Source of the DNA: Cucumis sativus
Lineage: Eukaryota; Streptophyta; Magnoliopsida; Cucurbitales; Cucurbitaceae
DNA length: 64,000 nucleotides
Direction: 5' to 3'
NCBI RefSeq assembly: GCF_000004075.3
Contig: NC_026660.2
Coordinates: 29,329,498-29,393,497, forward strand
Shown here: piece after piece, positions 12,447 to 24,100 of the stretch
How positions within the stretch are numbered: the first letter of the stretch is position 1
Layout of the letters: every line of letters starts with the position of its first letter
Translations under genes and position numbers: made by a program
Notes under the pieces: generated by a model
What the model saw: only the letters and a program-made list of their open reading frames with translations
Told to the model about the DNA's origin: nothing
The model's database searches: none

Positions 12447-12465
12447 TTCTAAAATTTGATTCTTC

Positions 12466-14998
12466 GGTTTCTTAACTTTGTCTTTTACATTTTATGTTGT
12501 CTTATTTATTTTGTTTTAGATTTTAGGTTGCCAGATATATAGATTATAATGGTCTTTAAGAACAAAGTGGGCGGGCTTGGACTGTCATTTAAGTTTCCAA
12601 TGCATTCATGATATATTCCACCCCATCTAGCCAAAACCAAACCAATATCAATTTGAATTGAGTTATGCGATTTTTCAACTTTTTTGGCTTTTCATGCAAC
12701 TCAAAAATACGCACAAAACTTAGAAACCTAAGTGGGAGTACCCAACATATCCCATCAAGTCAAAGCTTAATGGAGAAGAAACCTTGAAAAACAACCACAA
12801 TAGCCGACAACTAGAACCAATACTAGTAGTCTAGTACTAGTTGGCCAAAAAACCTCGAAAAAGTAATTTCCACAAATGTAAAAGCACGAGAATCTAAAAA
12901 TAACATGCGGCTGAACCAAAATAGACATCCCTTTGAAGTCCACACAAGGCCCAAAAAAGAGAAACCAAGGCACCTAAAATTCTTTGAAAACATAATCCCC
13001 AAACTAAGTAACAAAACAATTAAGGGGAAAAATAAGTTGCAATCAAATTTCCACAAACTTCCAAAAAAAAAATGAAAAGACCAAATGAGAGCCTTGGAAC
13101 CTTGAAAAACGAATTTTTGTGAAATTGAAGGAGGGATTTTGCTTAACTCAAGACCACGAGCTTCAATAAAAGATGCATATTTGTCGGGCATTGGTCAGGA
13201 AGGAGGAAGAATCTCCCTACCATTCTTCTAAAATAAAAAAGTGTCAAAAAGGAATACTTCAATCGCCATATCATCAAAGTGATCATTCATGGGCTGCATA
13301 AGAGATTCCACATTGCTAAGTCGGTACCAAAGTTATCACACTTGAGAGGGAGAAAGAGAAGCTGTAAGATCTTCTGTTGAATGGATGATGTCATGAATCA
13401 AAACAAGATCATTTGAAGAGAAATCCTTGTGGCTGCAAGGATTGAGAATTGAAGGCTTTGATGGAGCTCTTGTAGATAAGCTCAGATTACCCACTTGTCA
13501 AACAGAGGGGATCAAGTGACCTAAACAATTTTTTTCAATTAAATCAAGATTCATAGTATTACCTATACCTATATCTTCACTGAGAAAATAAGGCTATAGC
13601 TATAAATATAGCTAAATGATTGATTGCATCATCATTCACATTAAAAATTCCTTTGACCCCCATGACTTGGTTTAAACAATGAGAATCCAAAAAAATGGAA
13701 ATTTCTTTATAGAAAATAACATGGTTGATGATATTTGGAGGATCACCAAAGCTTGGAAGCATTCTCTCTTTTTTTATCATTGATTTTTGTGGTTGCAAGA
13801 GAACTACAAATTCTGTTTGATTTGTGTTAGTGTATGAGCCTTAGTGCAATCCAATGTACTGAGAGTTCGAGAAGAAATATTCTCAAAACCACCAAAGTGT
13901 TACTGATAGCCTCGAATGGGCTACAACCTCAATAGGTTAGAGGCAACATCTTCATGACGATCCACCCACCATGATCTTCAATCAAACCCGAATGATTGTG
14001 TTCTTCTCAATACCACTTTTCAGTATGCAAATGAAAATCACCGTAGAGCTTCCATTTTCCTTCGTGATTCTAGAGACTTTGTTGACTTTACACCCTTGAA
14101 ACTAAGTATCTTTGTCTGGCATGAGAGGATCAATTAAAACTTAGTCCCATGTTATACTTGATTGGAGACCATTTTGCAATTTGCCTAAATTTCTATTTTT
14201 GTGGGTTTGCTTTTGTATGACCTTGTGTTTTGGTTTATCCTTGTTTCAAAGAAAGTTCGGCTATTTATGTAATTTGACAGTCTTGGAACAGAGGAAACTA
14301 AGAAAGAGAGCAGATTCTTTCATGCTGAATAAGTCCAAAGCCTGTGTGTCGATCCAGGATGGGTATACCGTGCTACTGCCATATGCTATAGCAGACATGG
14401 GCCAAATGTGAGGGTAGCTAGAAAACCAAATGTTGCTTAAATCCTTGATGCAACCCAACATTCTGTTGGGCAAGAAAATGAAGGCCGAAATGAGAAACCA
14501 AACATTACCAACTTCTCAAGGCAAGTAGAATTTCTCAAGCCAACATTTTTTCATGAAACATGTAGCTAAGCAACTCTTTCAGTACGAAAATGCAGGAAGG
14601 AGCCTAAAAGTCCACGTCTCTCGAGGAACCTGAACACGCCCCCTTGTGTCCAGCAAGCTCGATGATAATTTCCACGCATTACTCAGCGCACCTCCTACCT
14701 CGCTTTTAATTACTAACCCAAAAACAACTATATTCAACTCAATCCACTTTCTTTGTAATTTCAGAATAAGAAAACATAGATTGGGCAGCGAAAAAAATAA
14801 ATAAACCCTAGAAATCAAATTGATAGCTAAAGATCTGATATTTGAACTAAATATGTATCTTTACATTAAAAGATTCAAAACCCAGGTACGAAATGGCAAA
14901 TACAGTCAGATAGAAACATAGAAAGAGAGGAGGGAGCAACGTACGTATTCAATAATTAAGCTACTGGGAAGACGAAAACGCTAAAATCGAAAGCTAGG
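12466..14998. other. Gene-poor region with degenerate frames
   Basis: The minus-strand frame at about 12823-13191 (begins MPDKYASFIEARGLELSKIP) and nearby frames look like decayed transposon sequence, but I could not tie them to a family. The CCCH gene's 5' exons would be expected here if intact, and none was found. Confidence 0.4.
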
Positions 14999-15040
14999 GC
15001 TTCCGGCTTCCGGCCTCCGGCCTCCGGTCTCTGGCTTCGG
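14999..15040. repeat. Short tandem repeat, 7 bp unit (CTTCCGG/CCTCCGG)
   Basis: Five to six imperfect 7 bp units stand out in this AT-rich background. On the minus strand the adjoining bases (AGCCCTAGC) look like a plant 5' leader, so this could be the start of a minus-strand transcript. Confidence 0.75.
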
Positions 15041-16055
15041 CAGGAAAAGGCTTCTCCCTACAGCTTTCAGTGCTAGAAATCGAGTAAACAGGTAAACGAA
15101 GAAATGTGGTTCGGGGGTACTTTCTATTCCTTTTGACAGTCATGGGAAAAACATAAATCAATCTTTCACATAACCCAAAACCTTCAATCTTGATCTTAAA
15201 CAGTTTACAATATGTTGTTAAAATCTTTGGGTTCTTTTAGTATAAGTCAAAAATTTTAGATAAATTATATAACATGGGTTAAAACTCTCCTCAATTCATA
15301 TATATATATATATATATATCAAAGATCAAAAGTTGTAAATCCCTTCATATGATCAACCTTATTTAAACAAATGCATCAAAACATTACTCTACTTGAATTA
15401 ATGTGTTGTTGACTTCTCTAGCCCTCTAATTTGTTATAATTTTTGGTTGATTGTGTGCATAGTCCTCAAAAGTAACTTTTATCATAACTGGTATGGTACG
15501 ATGATATTTGATTTATGGACGAACAAGTTATGATTGCGTTGGTTTGATAATAATATACTTAACAAGAAAGAATTATTGTAGTTAGTTTTTCTTAGTTAGG
15601 TGGTTGTATCAACCAAATAATGCATCTTATTATTTGTTTATCAAAGTAAATGAAATTCAAACCTCTAACCTTTTAGTCACATATCAAATACACAAGTCCA
15701 CAGATAAATTAAAATAATAAACTTTGTGTATTAGTTTATATGTCATTCTCTAAAATTTAACAAACTAATATTGCATCAAATGTATGTACATATCTGGTCA
15801 ATCAAATTCTTAAATTTCCATTAGTTAATTAAAGATTATATTTCAAAATCGTTAATGTTAACAACTAGAATGTGTAGACTCATTCAAATGTTTGTACAAC
15901 AAAACAAACCATAAGGAATCAATTTTATTTACAAAAAGCTATTAGCTAAGAATTAAATTGATCACAAAGGAGAATGATAAATATATATATATTGATGTTA
16001 TAAAATAATTATTGTGTTGGAATGAAACCATGTTAAAAAATATAAATAAAAAAAT
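15041..16055. other. Intergenic, AT-rich, no gene seen
   Basis: It contains a (TA)n run at about 15299-15319. No coding or RNA gene signal was seen. Confidence 0.6.
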
Positions 16056-16127
16056 CGCCGTTGCCGGGGATCGAACCCGGGTCACCCGCGTGACAGGCGG
16101 GAATACTCACCACTATACTACAACGAC
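16056..16127 (-). tRNA. trnD-GTC: tRNA-Asp (anticodon GTC)
   Basis: On the minus strand the 72 bases fold as a nuclear tRNA. The acceptor stem GTCGTTG pairs with CAACGGC, the D-loop A box is TAGTATAGTGG, the anticodon loop is CTGTCAC with anticodon GTC, and the T arm is CCGGGTTCGATCCCCGG. The discriminator base is G, as expected for eukaryotic tRNA-Asp. There is no intron and no encoded CCA. A run of T residues follows within a few bases, a normal RNA polymerase III terminator. Confidence 0.98.
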
Positions 16128-19100
16128 CTCTTTGACATGAGCGTGAACTTAAACTTATTTAATTTCTTGCTCTTACTCTCTACTCATTTTCCTCTAAGAA
16201 AACTCTGTAAATAAAACTGAAGCACTCAGATCCAAAAGTTTTGAACACAGAGGATGTTGTAAAAGTTGATCCAAGTAAAAAAAAAAAAAAATTAAAAGTC
16301 AAATTCATGAAACAATCATTTGAATACGTCAACAAATACAAGAACTACTAAAGTTGATGAATCATATTAAAAGAATGAAACACAACAATGATTGCAATGT
16401 AAATAAACAAATCAGGTTCATTTCCACGGGTTATGTCTTGACGTGGAATAGTTTATATAAGAAAAGTTGCTATTTTCTTTCTCATAATGACAAGGAAGCT
16501 TATTACTCACACCGTGGATGTGGATGGGAAATGGAAGCCTCCCTTACTGCTCTTTTATTTCTTAGTTATTTAAAAGAACACTGTACTCCAATTTTCATAC
16601 AAAATACATTAACTTTGTTACAAGTTTAAAATAAAAACAACAGTTACAAGAGGATAGCATTTGACATTTATACCGATACTTTGAAGAAGACCGATACCAA
16701 TATTGATTACTGAGTAAGAATAATGAATGAATACAAATGATGGGTATGGATATTATATTGTTACAGACAAATAGAAGAGACAAATAATTGAATAAAGGCA
16801 GTAAAAGAGATGGATGGTGGTGTGTATCCAAGTAACAATCATTTTGAATTTTGTTACAAAATTGACCGTAGATCCCACGTTATATATATAAACAAGAAGT
16901 AACATAAATGAAATGGGACCTAACGTTGATTGGGGGTAACAAAGATGACTTTGATGAGAAGTAGCCACGCGGCGAAAAGAAGCCCAGGTGGGGGAGCAAA
17001 TACAAAGCCGTACAAAAGAGTGGGTCCAGATTCGCCTTCAATGCCACGTTCTTCATCAAATCAAAGCTAACCCTCACACTTTCTTCTGTCCATCACATTT
17101 TCCCCTTGTGGGATACAAATCCCCTTTCTCAATATTTCATCACACGCACCCTCTCCCACGCCCTTTCATCACCTGCTCTCCACGCGCCCCCTATTGGGCC
17201 TCAGGCCCATATCATTATCCCCTTTTCACTCGTGCCAAAGCCTGGGGTGTCGCCTCAAAATGCAGCAACGTCCACGTCGGAAGCAGAAGCAGCAGCAGCA
17301 GCAGCCGCCGCCACCCACTCATTTAATATTATTATGCTATAAGATTAATGGTTTATAATTTATTTTATTCGTGCAGTCGGTTCATCATAATAATAAGAAT
17401 TTGTATTATAATTGTTGTGAAACTGTGAGGTGGGTATAGCAGTGTTCTAGATTAGGGTGCCAAACGTGGCACATCATATAGACATAAAGCATCTCTCTTT
17501 CAAATTTCGGCCGCTTTTTATAATATAAAAAAAGATAATTTGGTGTGGGAGGAATAAAAAAGGGAATTTGTGGGTGCCCACAGGCGTTGGTGAACATGCC
17601 AACTTGCCGGTGTGACCATCTGTCTCTCTGTCTCTATCCAACACGTCAACACGTTCTCACCTCTTCCCCGCGCCGTACGTTCCTCCAATACCTCCTCTAT
17701 ATCCTCTTTTTATATTCACATTCTATACTTCCTTTCTAACCTATTTTTTCCTCATATGGGGACTTCAATTAATACATTAAATCAATTTTCCATTTCCCTA
17801 AACATTTGATTACCCGTGGTTTTTACAACTTTTAATAATACACCTAAAGGGGTTCAGTGCGGCGGACCTAATTTCCAATAACATTTTTTAATTCTACACA
17901 TTAATCTTCTGCCAGAAAAGCTTGCTTTTTAAGTCATGCAAATTCAATTATATTGACTTTTTTCTCTCTCTTTCTACGTTTTATTGTTTTTATATCCAAA
18001 CAGTATAATATTTATATTTGGGTTTGGTTTGGTAAAATGAATCTTCCAATCACCATTCTTGTGAAATCTCATTCGATGTAAGTTTTTTTTTTTTTTTTTG
18101 TTTCCCTTCTTTTAATTAATTAATGAATGCCCACCTACTCTATTAACAAATGCGTAATGGAAGTGAAAGGGAATATTTTGAGAAGAGAGGGTGGGGTGAA
18201 AATACTTTATCCCAGTCGTCATAGACTTACCTTCTTTTGATATATATATATATGATCTTCATTGGATTTGATGTGAATACAACACGCCTTTTCAAAACAT
18301 AGCCAAGGATTTGCGGTAAACACATAGGTATTTTCATGTTTTGTAAAGGAATTTTGTAGGACGATTTGTTTTTCTCTTGGTTCAATTTATGGCAATTCAA
18401 TTTCAGTAATTAAGATGCCATTTCTTTTAAGTAAGAAATACGAACTCTCACCTTATAAATTACAAAGAACAGTTTAAATTAGTTTTAGTATATAAAAATC
18501 GGAACACTTTGAGGTAAAGAGAAAAGTTCTAAAGTTGTGGGATCATAGAGTAAGAATATTATAGAACATAAAAGAGTAGAAAGAGTAGAGTTCACAACTC
18601 TACCATACAACTATAACTTATTGATCACATAGATAGAATCATAGCTTAAATAGTTTATTTTTCTACCATTGGATTTGGAGGTTAATAATAAAGTATGATG
18701 CTTTTAGTGGAGATAGAATTAGAATGCTCCAACTCCAAGTATCTACAGTTTTGGCCGATATGCAATATAATATTATAATATAGGTTGATAACTTTTTGGC
18801 ATACTTATGTTTTTGTAAGTGTTAGAAATTAGCATACGAATGTTTCCCTTAGTAACCAAGTTATGAAAATTTCAAAGAGGTTGAGATAATGCCAACATTG
18901 ACCGTCTTGGCGTGGGAATAACTGCATGTGCTTCAAAGTTAAACGAGCTGCAATAATTAAGTTCTATGTTTGGGTAAGTAATAAACTCGTTGTTAATACT
19001 ATAATTTAAAAGAAAATTACAGGGTAATTAATAAAAACATTTATGTTATGAATTTAATAATGAAAAACTTGAATGGGATCCCCATGTAGCATGAGCAATA

Positions 19101-19390
19101 AATTGTCATAAATTGGTGGAAGGCATAGTGTTTGAATTAATTGATTTAGTTATGGGAGCATTTTCAGATATAGTAAATGAGTTAAAAGGATTATAGTTAA
19201 TTAATTTGTGGTGAGAGAGTGGGAGAGTGGGAGAGTGGGAGAGGGAATAAAGGGGAAGGATAGGAGGGGTTTCCAAATTCCTCATTTAAAATGGAAACCC
19301 ATATATGGGAAAAGCAAAATCTCCCTCATTTACATAAATTGACCATCCTACCCCCGTCAGGGAAGGCCGCGCCATCCCCACTTCAGCCTT
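16128..19390. other. Long intergenic region, no gene supported
   Basis: Frames at 16988-17342 arise from a C-rich promoter-like patch and have no recognisable product. An AGC microsatellite lies at about 17285-17305. An 8 bp tandem repeat lies at about 19213-19244. Confidence 0.5.
19213..19244. repeat. 8 bp tandem repeat (GAGAGTGG)
   Basis: Three perfect units plus a partial fourth are visible directly. Confidence 0.9.
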
Positions 19391-19760
19391 TCCAACGTGG
19401 TCCCGACCTCGTCTCCCCTTCTAAAGAAAACCGCCTTCAAAGCTTTCACACTCTCTGCTCCCATTGGCCGCCACGCACGTGCCCTTCCTCCCCTTCCGAA
19501 CGTGTGGCCAACGCCACTGCACCACATCTAATCAATTATTTCTATTTATTGTTATTCTATTATCATTTTATAAATTAATATTTAAAAAAAAAAAGAAAAA
19601 AGAAAGGAAAGGAAAGGAAATTGGTGCAGTGTATGAAACGCAACCACTGTGGCAAAGCCGCCGGCGGATTTCACTACACGTGTCCTCTCTGTTTTCTCCA
19701 TCCACAACAACTTTTCCATCAGTCTTCCCATTTTTGGAACACTCTTTCTTCCACGTGTCG
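19391..19760. promoter_or_regulatory. Cluster of G-box/ABRE-like ACGTG motifs with a GCC box
   Basis: There are three perfect CACGTG palindromes (19476-19481, 19677-19682, 19752-19757), two further ACGTG cores (19395, 19500) and a GCC box AGCCGCC (19656-19662). They fall within 370 bases, about 0.5-0.8 kb past the stop codon of the ERF gene. In plants these are binding sites for bZIP/bHLH factors and for ERF proteins. No gene that they would serve was identified; function is inference. Confidence 0.5.
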
Positions 19761-20207
19761 TCCATTTCGTAATTGAATTTTGATTCCAGATCGATCCATA
19801 AATTACATGTTCTTCATCATCATCATCATCATCCCATGTTCTGCTCTTAATTTTTATACCATTGCGATTCTTCAAGTAAAACTATATCCGTTTAGATCGT
19901 TACAATTCTTCAACTATCATAAAATATTAATATGGGAGAAAAAGAACAAGGAAAATTGCAAAATGATCCCTCGTCAACCAACAACATCAGGAGGACAAAA
20001 ATTCCATATATGGATTTTTCATTCTCTCTGTGTTGAAAAAAATGAGGAGATCAGATTTATATTCACAATCATATTCATAATATCTTCCCTGATCGTAATA
20101 TTTCGTATTTAAGTTATTTTCATAAACCCAAAAATTAAGAAGAAAAAAAAAGTGGGGGCCTAATTTATGATAAATCCCAGCCGATCTTCGCTTAGGGAAA
20201 AAAAAAT
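19761..20207. other. Downstream flank of the ERF gene
   Basis: Probably holds the 3' UTR and terminator of the minus-strand ERF gene. A CAT-triplet microsatellite lies at about 19816-19834. No separate gene was seen. Confidence 0.5.
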
Positions 20208-20948
20208 TCAGGCGGATTCTGGTGGGGGAAAGTTGAGATCCAAATCAAGGCGGCCGCCACTTCCTCCTCGGGGCTTGAGGTCTTGACCGTTCATGTCCAC
20301 AACGGAGGAGGAATCGGAGTCGCTCTGAACACCGCTGCCGGCGAACTCGCGTCGGAAATCACTCACCGCTTCGCGAATACGGTCGAAGTGTAGCCGTTGG
20401 TTCGGATGACTGTTGATCATTCCAGCACGTAGAGCCGCATCGAAATAGAGAACGTGATTCGAAGGCGGTATGCCGCGGGTAAAAACTTCTCCGATCATGG
20501 GAATTTGGTAACGCTGAAATGGGAAACTGATGGGTCCAGCGTTCGTGAGTCCGCCAATACCGTGACCTAGATTGAGATTCAAAGGGGAGGAATCAACCAT
20601 CAGAGCTTGCTCCCGGCTAGAGGACTCAACCGTGCTACTCTGACTCGGGCTCTGATTATTGTTGATGTTGTTAATCTTATTGTTAAGGTTAAGAAGCTGA
20701 TCATCGGAGGGCAAAGGGAAATTGGTCTTGGCCTTAACGCCGCGGAAATCTCTAGCGGCGCTGTCGTAGGCTCGAGCCGCCTCCTCCGCGGTATCAAAGG
20801 TTCCAAGCCAAACCCGGCTTTTCTTACTGGGATCTCTGATCTCAGCGGCATATCTCCCCCATGGCCGCTTCCTCACTCCTCTAAAATGCACTTCCTTCAC
20901 GTTACCGACGCTAGGCTTGACGGCAACTGCCTTCTCCCTCGGAGCCAT
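20208..20948 (-). CDS. ERF3: ERF transcriptional repressor with EAR motif (ERF3-like, class II)
   Basis: Nuclear AP2/ERF transcription factor of 246 residues without introns, as is normal for the family. The AP2 domain occupies about residues 20-80. It starts [20 protein letters not shown], keeps the WLGTF(D)[10 protein letters not shown] block, and has Ala and Asp at the two positions that mark the ERF rather than the DREB branch. It binds GCC boxes in ethylene and stress promoters. The motif [12 protein letters not shown] after the domain is typical of ERF3-type proteins. The C-terminus ends in [12 protein letters not shown], an EAR repression motif that recruits TOPLESS-type corepressors, so the protein is expected to repress. 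The start (MAPREKAV) is the first ATG in frame and lies about 190 bases below a TATA box. ERF4 and ERF3 are close; the TVESSS motif favours ERF3. Confidence 0.95.
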   Translation of the reverse strand: MAPREKAVAVKPSVGNVKEVHFRGVRKRPWGRYAAEIRDPSKKSRVWLGTFDTAEEAARAYDSAARDFRGVKAKTNFPLPSDDQLLNLNNKINNINNNQSPSQSSTVESSSREQALMVDSSPLNLNLGHGIGGLTNAGPISFPFQRYQIPMIGEVFTRGIPPSNHVLYFDAALRAGMINSHPNQRLHFDRIREAVSDFRREFAGSGVQSDSDSSSVVDMNGQDLKPRGGSGGRLDLDLNFPPPESA

Positions 20949-21169
20949 AAATCCCGAAATCCAGATCAGATCAGATCAAACCACAAGAAATAAAAAAGAG
21001 GGCGATCTCCGTCACCGTTTGGATTCTTCCACCTCGAGAAAACGATATCTCGCTTCTGTTACCAATTTCTATTGTTCTGGGTATTGGGGTGAGAAAGAGG
21101 GAGAGATGGATGGGGGAAAAAGGGGGCAAATGGGTCGAGATGCCGAGGAGTGGGGATGGGATGGTGGGA

Positions 21170-21176
21170 ATTTATA
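21170..21176 (-). promoter_or_regulatory. TATA box of the ERF gene
   Basis: The minus strand reads TATAAAT about 225 bases before the ERF start codon. The implied leader of about 190 bases is CT-rich. Confidence 0.6.
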
Positions 21177-24100
21177 GAAGGGGTGAGAAAATCGGGGAAG
21201 GAATCGGCGAGTAATTGATTTGATTAAGATGGAGGAAATGAGAGGAAGGGAAGGGAAGGGTGTGGATAGAGAGAGAGAGAGAGAAAAAAAAGAAGGGGCA
21301 CAGTCAACAAGAGGTTTGACTGAGAAAGGGGCGGCTAGTCCGAAGGGTGTGGTGGTAATTTCCAAATCCAGTCCCCGAATTATGTGTCATGTGGGGTTGT
21401 CAATACAGCAGATCCACAGGGAAAGGGCGCGTTTTGCCATCACTCTTCATTACGTTTGCCTTTCTTTTTACCATCAACTACGCGCGCTCCCTCTCTCTCT
21501 CTCTCTTTCTATCACTACACTACCCCCCATCACGTACATTCCACGCACTCCCCCCCCATTAATTTTCATTAACTTTTAACGTTTAAAAATGTATAATAAA
21601 CTTAGTTATCTCTAATTAAGTATAGGATTTGACGTTTAGGGTGGGGGCGGGGGGATTTTGAGAAACCATAAATACATTAATTGAAATAAATGAATAAAGA
21701 AGGTGTGGTGTGGAGTGTAGTGGTAAATAAATAAAATAAAATAAATAGTGAGAGGGAAAAAAATCACGAAAAATCCGGAGACAAAATAGAGAAGGGAAAT
21801 AATAAATAAGAAATTAAAAAAAAAAAAAGAGCGCGTGTAAGGGGGGGCAGCAGGTGGGAAAAAGTTTTGTCGGCATATTCTGGCAATTCTTCGCCTCGTG
21901 ACTAGGATTTAATTAATTGTTTTTCTAAAAGAAAAGGCTCCAGCAATTACGTGTTTTTATTTCTTCTTTTCCGATAAAAAAAGAAATAAATAAAGAAATA
22001 AATGAAAAGGGGGCTGCTCCTGCTATACACATATAGATAGAGATAGAGATAGAGATAGAGAGAAAAGGGGTTTGAAGCGGTCCATTGACCATGTGGGTGC
22101 GATGTCCCAGGGATGGAACCAATGCCCCTAAGACACGTGCTATTAGAATAGGAATTGCCTAATAACGCGTTGGCGGGTTCCGCAGCCAGCCACGATTAGG
22201 AACCATGCCCCGCCCCTTCCCACTTCTGACGCCACCGCTTTCTTCTAAATCACACGCTCTTTTTCATCAACTTTTATCTCACGCCCCCTCCTCCCTCCCA
22301 CCTCACATACACTCAATTTTTCTCCCAATTTCATCTAACCTGGTGCAATTTTTTTAAATTACCTCCTGGAATTCTTAATACGTGCTTCAAAATACATTTT
22401 TTTAGTCTTCAATTTTTAAGAACAATAACCTAAATTATACATAAAAATATATATTATATAGTCTACCAAACAAAGCTTCGAATTTTGAAGGTAAATATGC
22501 CGTAGTCAATCAAGTGTTATAAGTAGCAATACTCCACGTATTTAATTATTTAAGAGAATCAAAATGAAAGCGAATTGAACTACGTGCCAGTGTTGTAATT
22601 GAGATGGACTATGTTTTGAGTCAGTAACGTTTTAATTTATGGTCTCTTTCTATTTTAGTGAATTGAACACGTCTTTCTTTTTACCTGTTTACACACTAAT
22701 TAAGAATAATATATTCATTACGTTCATGTATTCAACCTTTTATTTTATGGTCTAACTTCTCTCTCCATTTTTGTTTGTATTTGATCCTCCTTTTCTGTGT
22801 GACAGATAATTGTAGTTTATGCATTTTTTTTTTTAATTAGAAATATCAAAATCCTCAAGAACCTAAGTAGTTGGTTGGCTAACTAGTTGTTGAGGTTATT
22901 TGGTCATTAGTTGGTTATGTTTAGTTGAAAAAAAATACAATCACGTTATTTAGTGACTACAAACAACAGTAAATTAATTTATTGTTCATTTGCAAGTATG
23001 AAGAATTTAGAAGTAGCTACTACACATATTCCTAGATAAACTAAAATTATTGTATATAAAATTTTAAGAGGTAGAGATTTTGCGTGTCAATCTACACAAA
23101 CTATGAGGATAAGATGATTCGGTCGAGGTTAAGAACTTAAATAATTAAGATGGGGTTATGGGTGTTCCATCATGTCTTAATTTAAGAAGGTTGTGATTTG
23201 TGAAACGGGAATGTGTTATATATCATGTTCAAGTTGAAATTTGTATGGTTGTCATGATTCGAGTTAAGACAAACATATGTCCCTTAAAATGTCACATTTT
23301 ATAGAAATATGATGATGCTATTGGCTCAACTACGAATAATGATTTTTGTTCAAATGACCGATAAGATTGGAATAAAATTCCTTATCTAAATAAAAACCAC
23401 ACGTAATTGCATAATTATAATTGAATGAAAAGAGTTTGAGTGGATTCATTTGATTGATTTTTTTTTTTGGGCACGATAGGGTTTGAAGTATTCAAACCAA
23501 TATTAAATTAGGTCACATTACACTAAACTTTAATTTGATTTAAAAAAAAAAAGAAAAGAAATAGTAGAAAGAAACGTCATGTCGTTCAATCAGTGTAGAA
23601 TAAATGTTTTTATTTCCAAAATATAGAGAGTGAATCTGAAACCGTTACTTAGTTGGGTATGGAGAAAGAAAGAAAGAAAAGAAAAGAAAAGAAAAGGGGA
23701 AATAAGATAAAAAGAAATGAAAAGGGAATGGCACTTAGTGAATGGAGAAAAAGGACAAAAGTGGGGATTAAGAAGAAAGGTCAATATTTGAGGCGGAAAA
23801 GCCGGCGGATAATTGTGGGAAAGCGGGCGGAGGAAGTGCCGGAATGTTGACGCCATCAAATGCTAAATGTTAAATGCTAAATGCAAATGCAAATGAGACT
23901 TCAAATTGACTTCGAAATTACAATTTGGAAGGAGAAGAGAGAAGAGAGAAGAGAGAAGAGAGATAGATGGGTTGTTGTTGCTGTTGCTGTTGCTGCTGCT
24001 GTTGGTCTCCCCCAACCAAATGCTATATATTATTAGTATTAAATTGGGATGTTGGATGCGGTTGCTTTCGTGGCAGCAAATTAAAAGAAAAAGAGAGAGA

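Noticed and set aside
19470-19500. Possible miR164-like sequence around GCACGTGCCCT
   Set aside because: The match breaks after the G-box part, and no complementary arm for a hairpin was found nearby.
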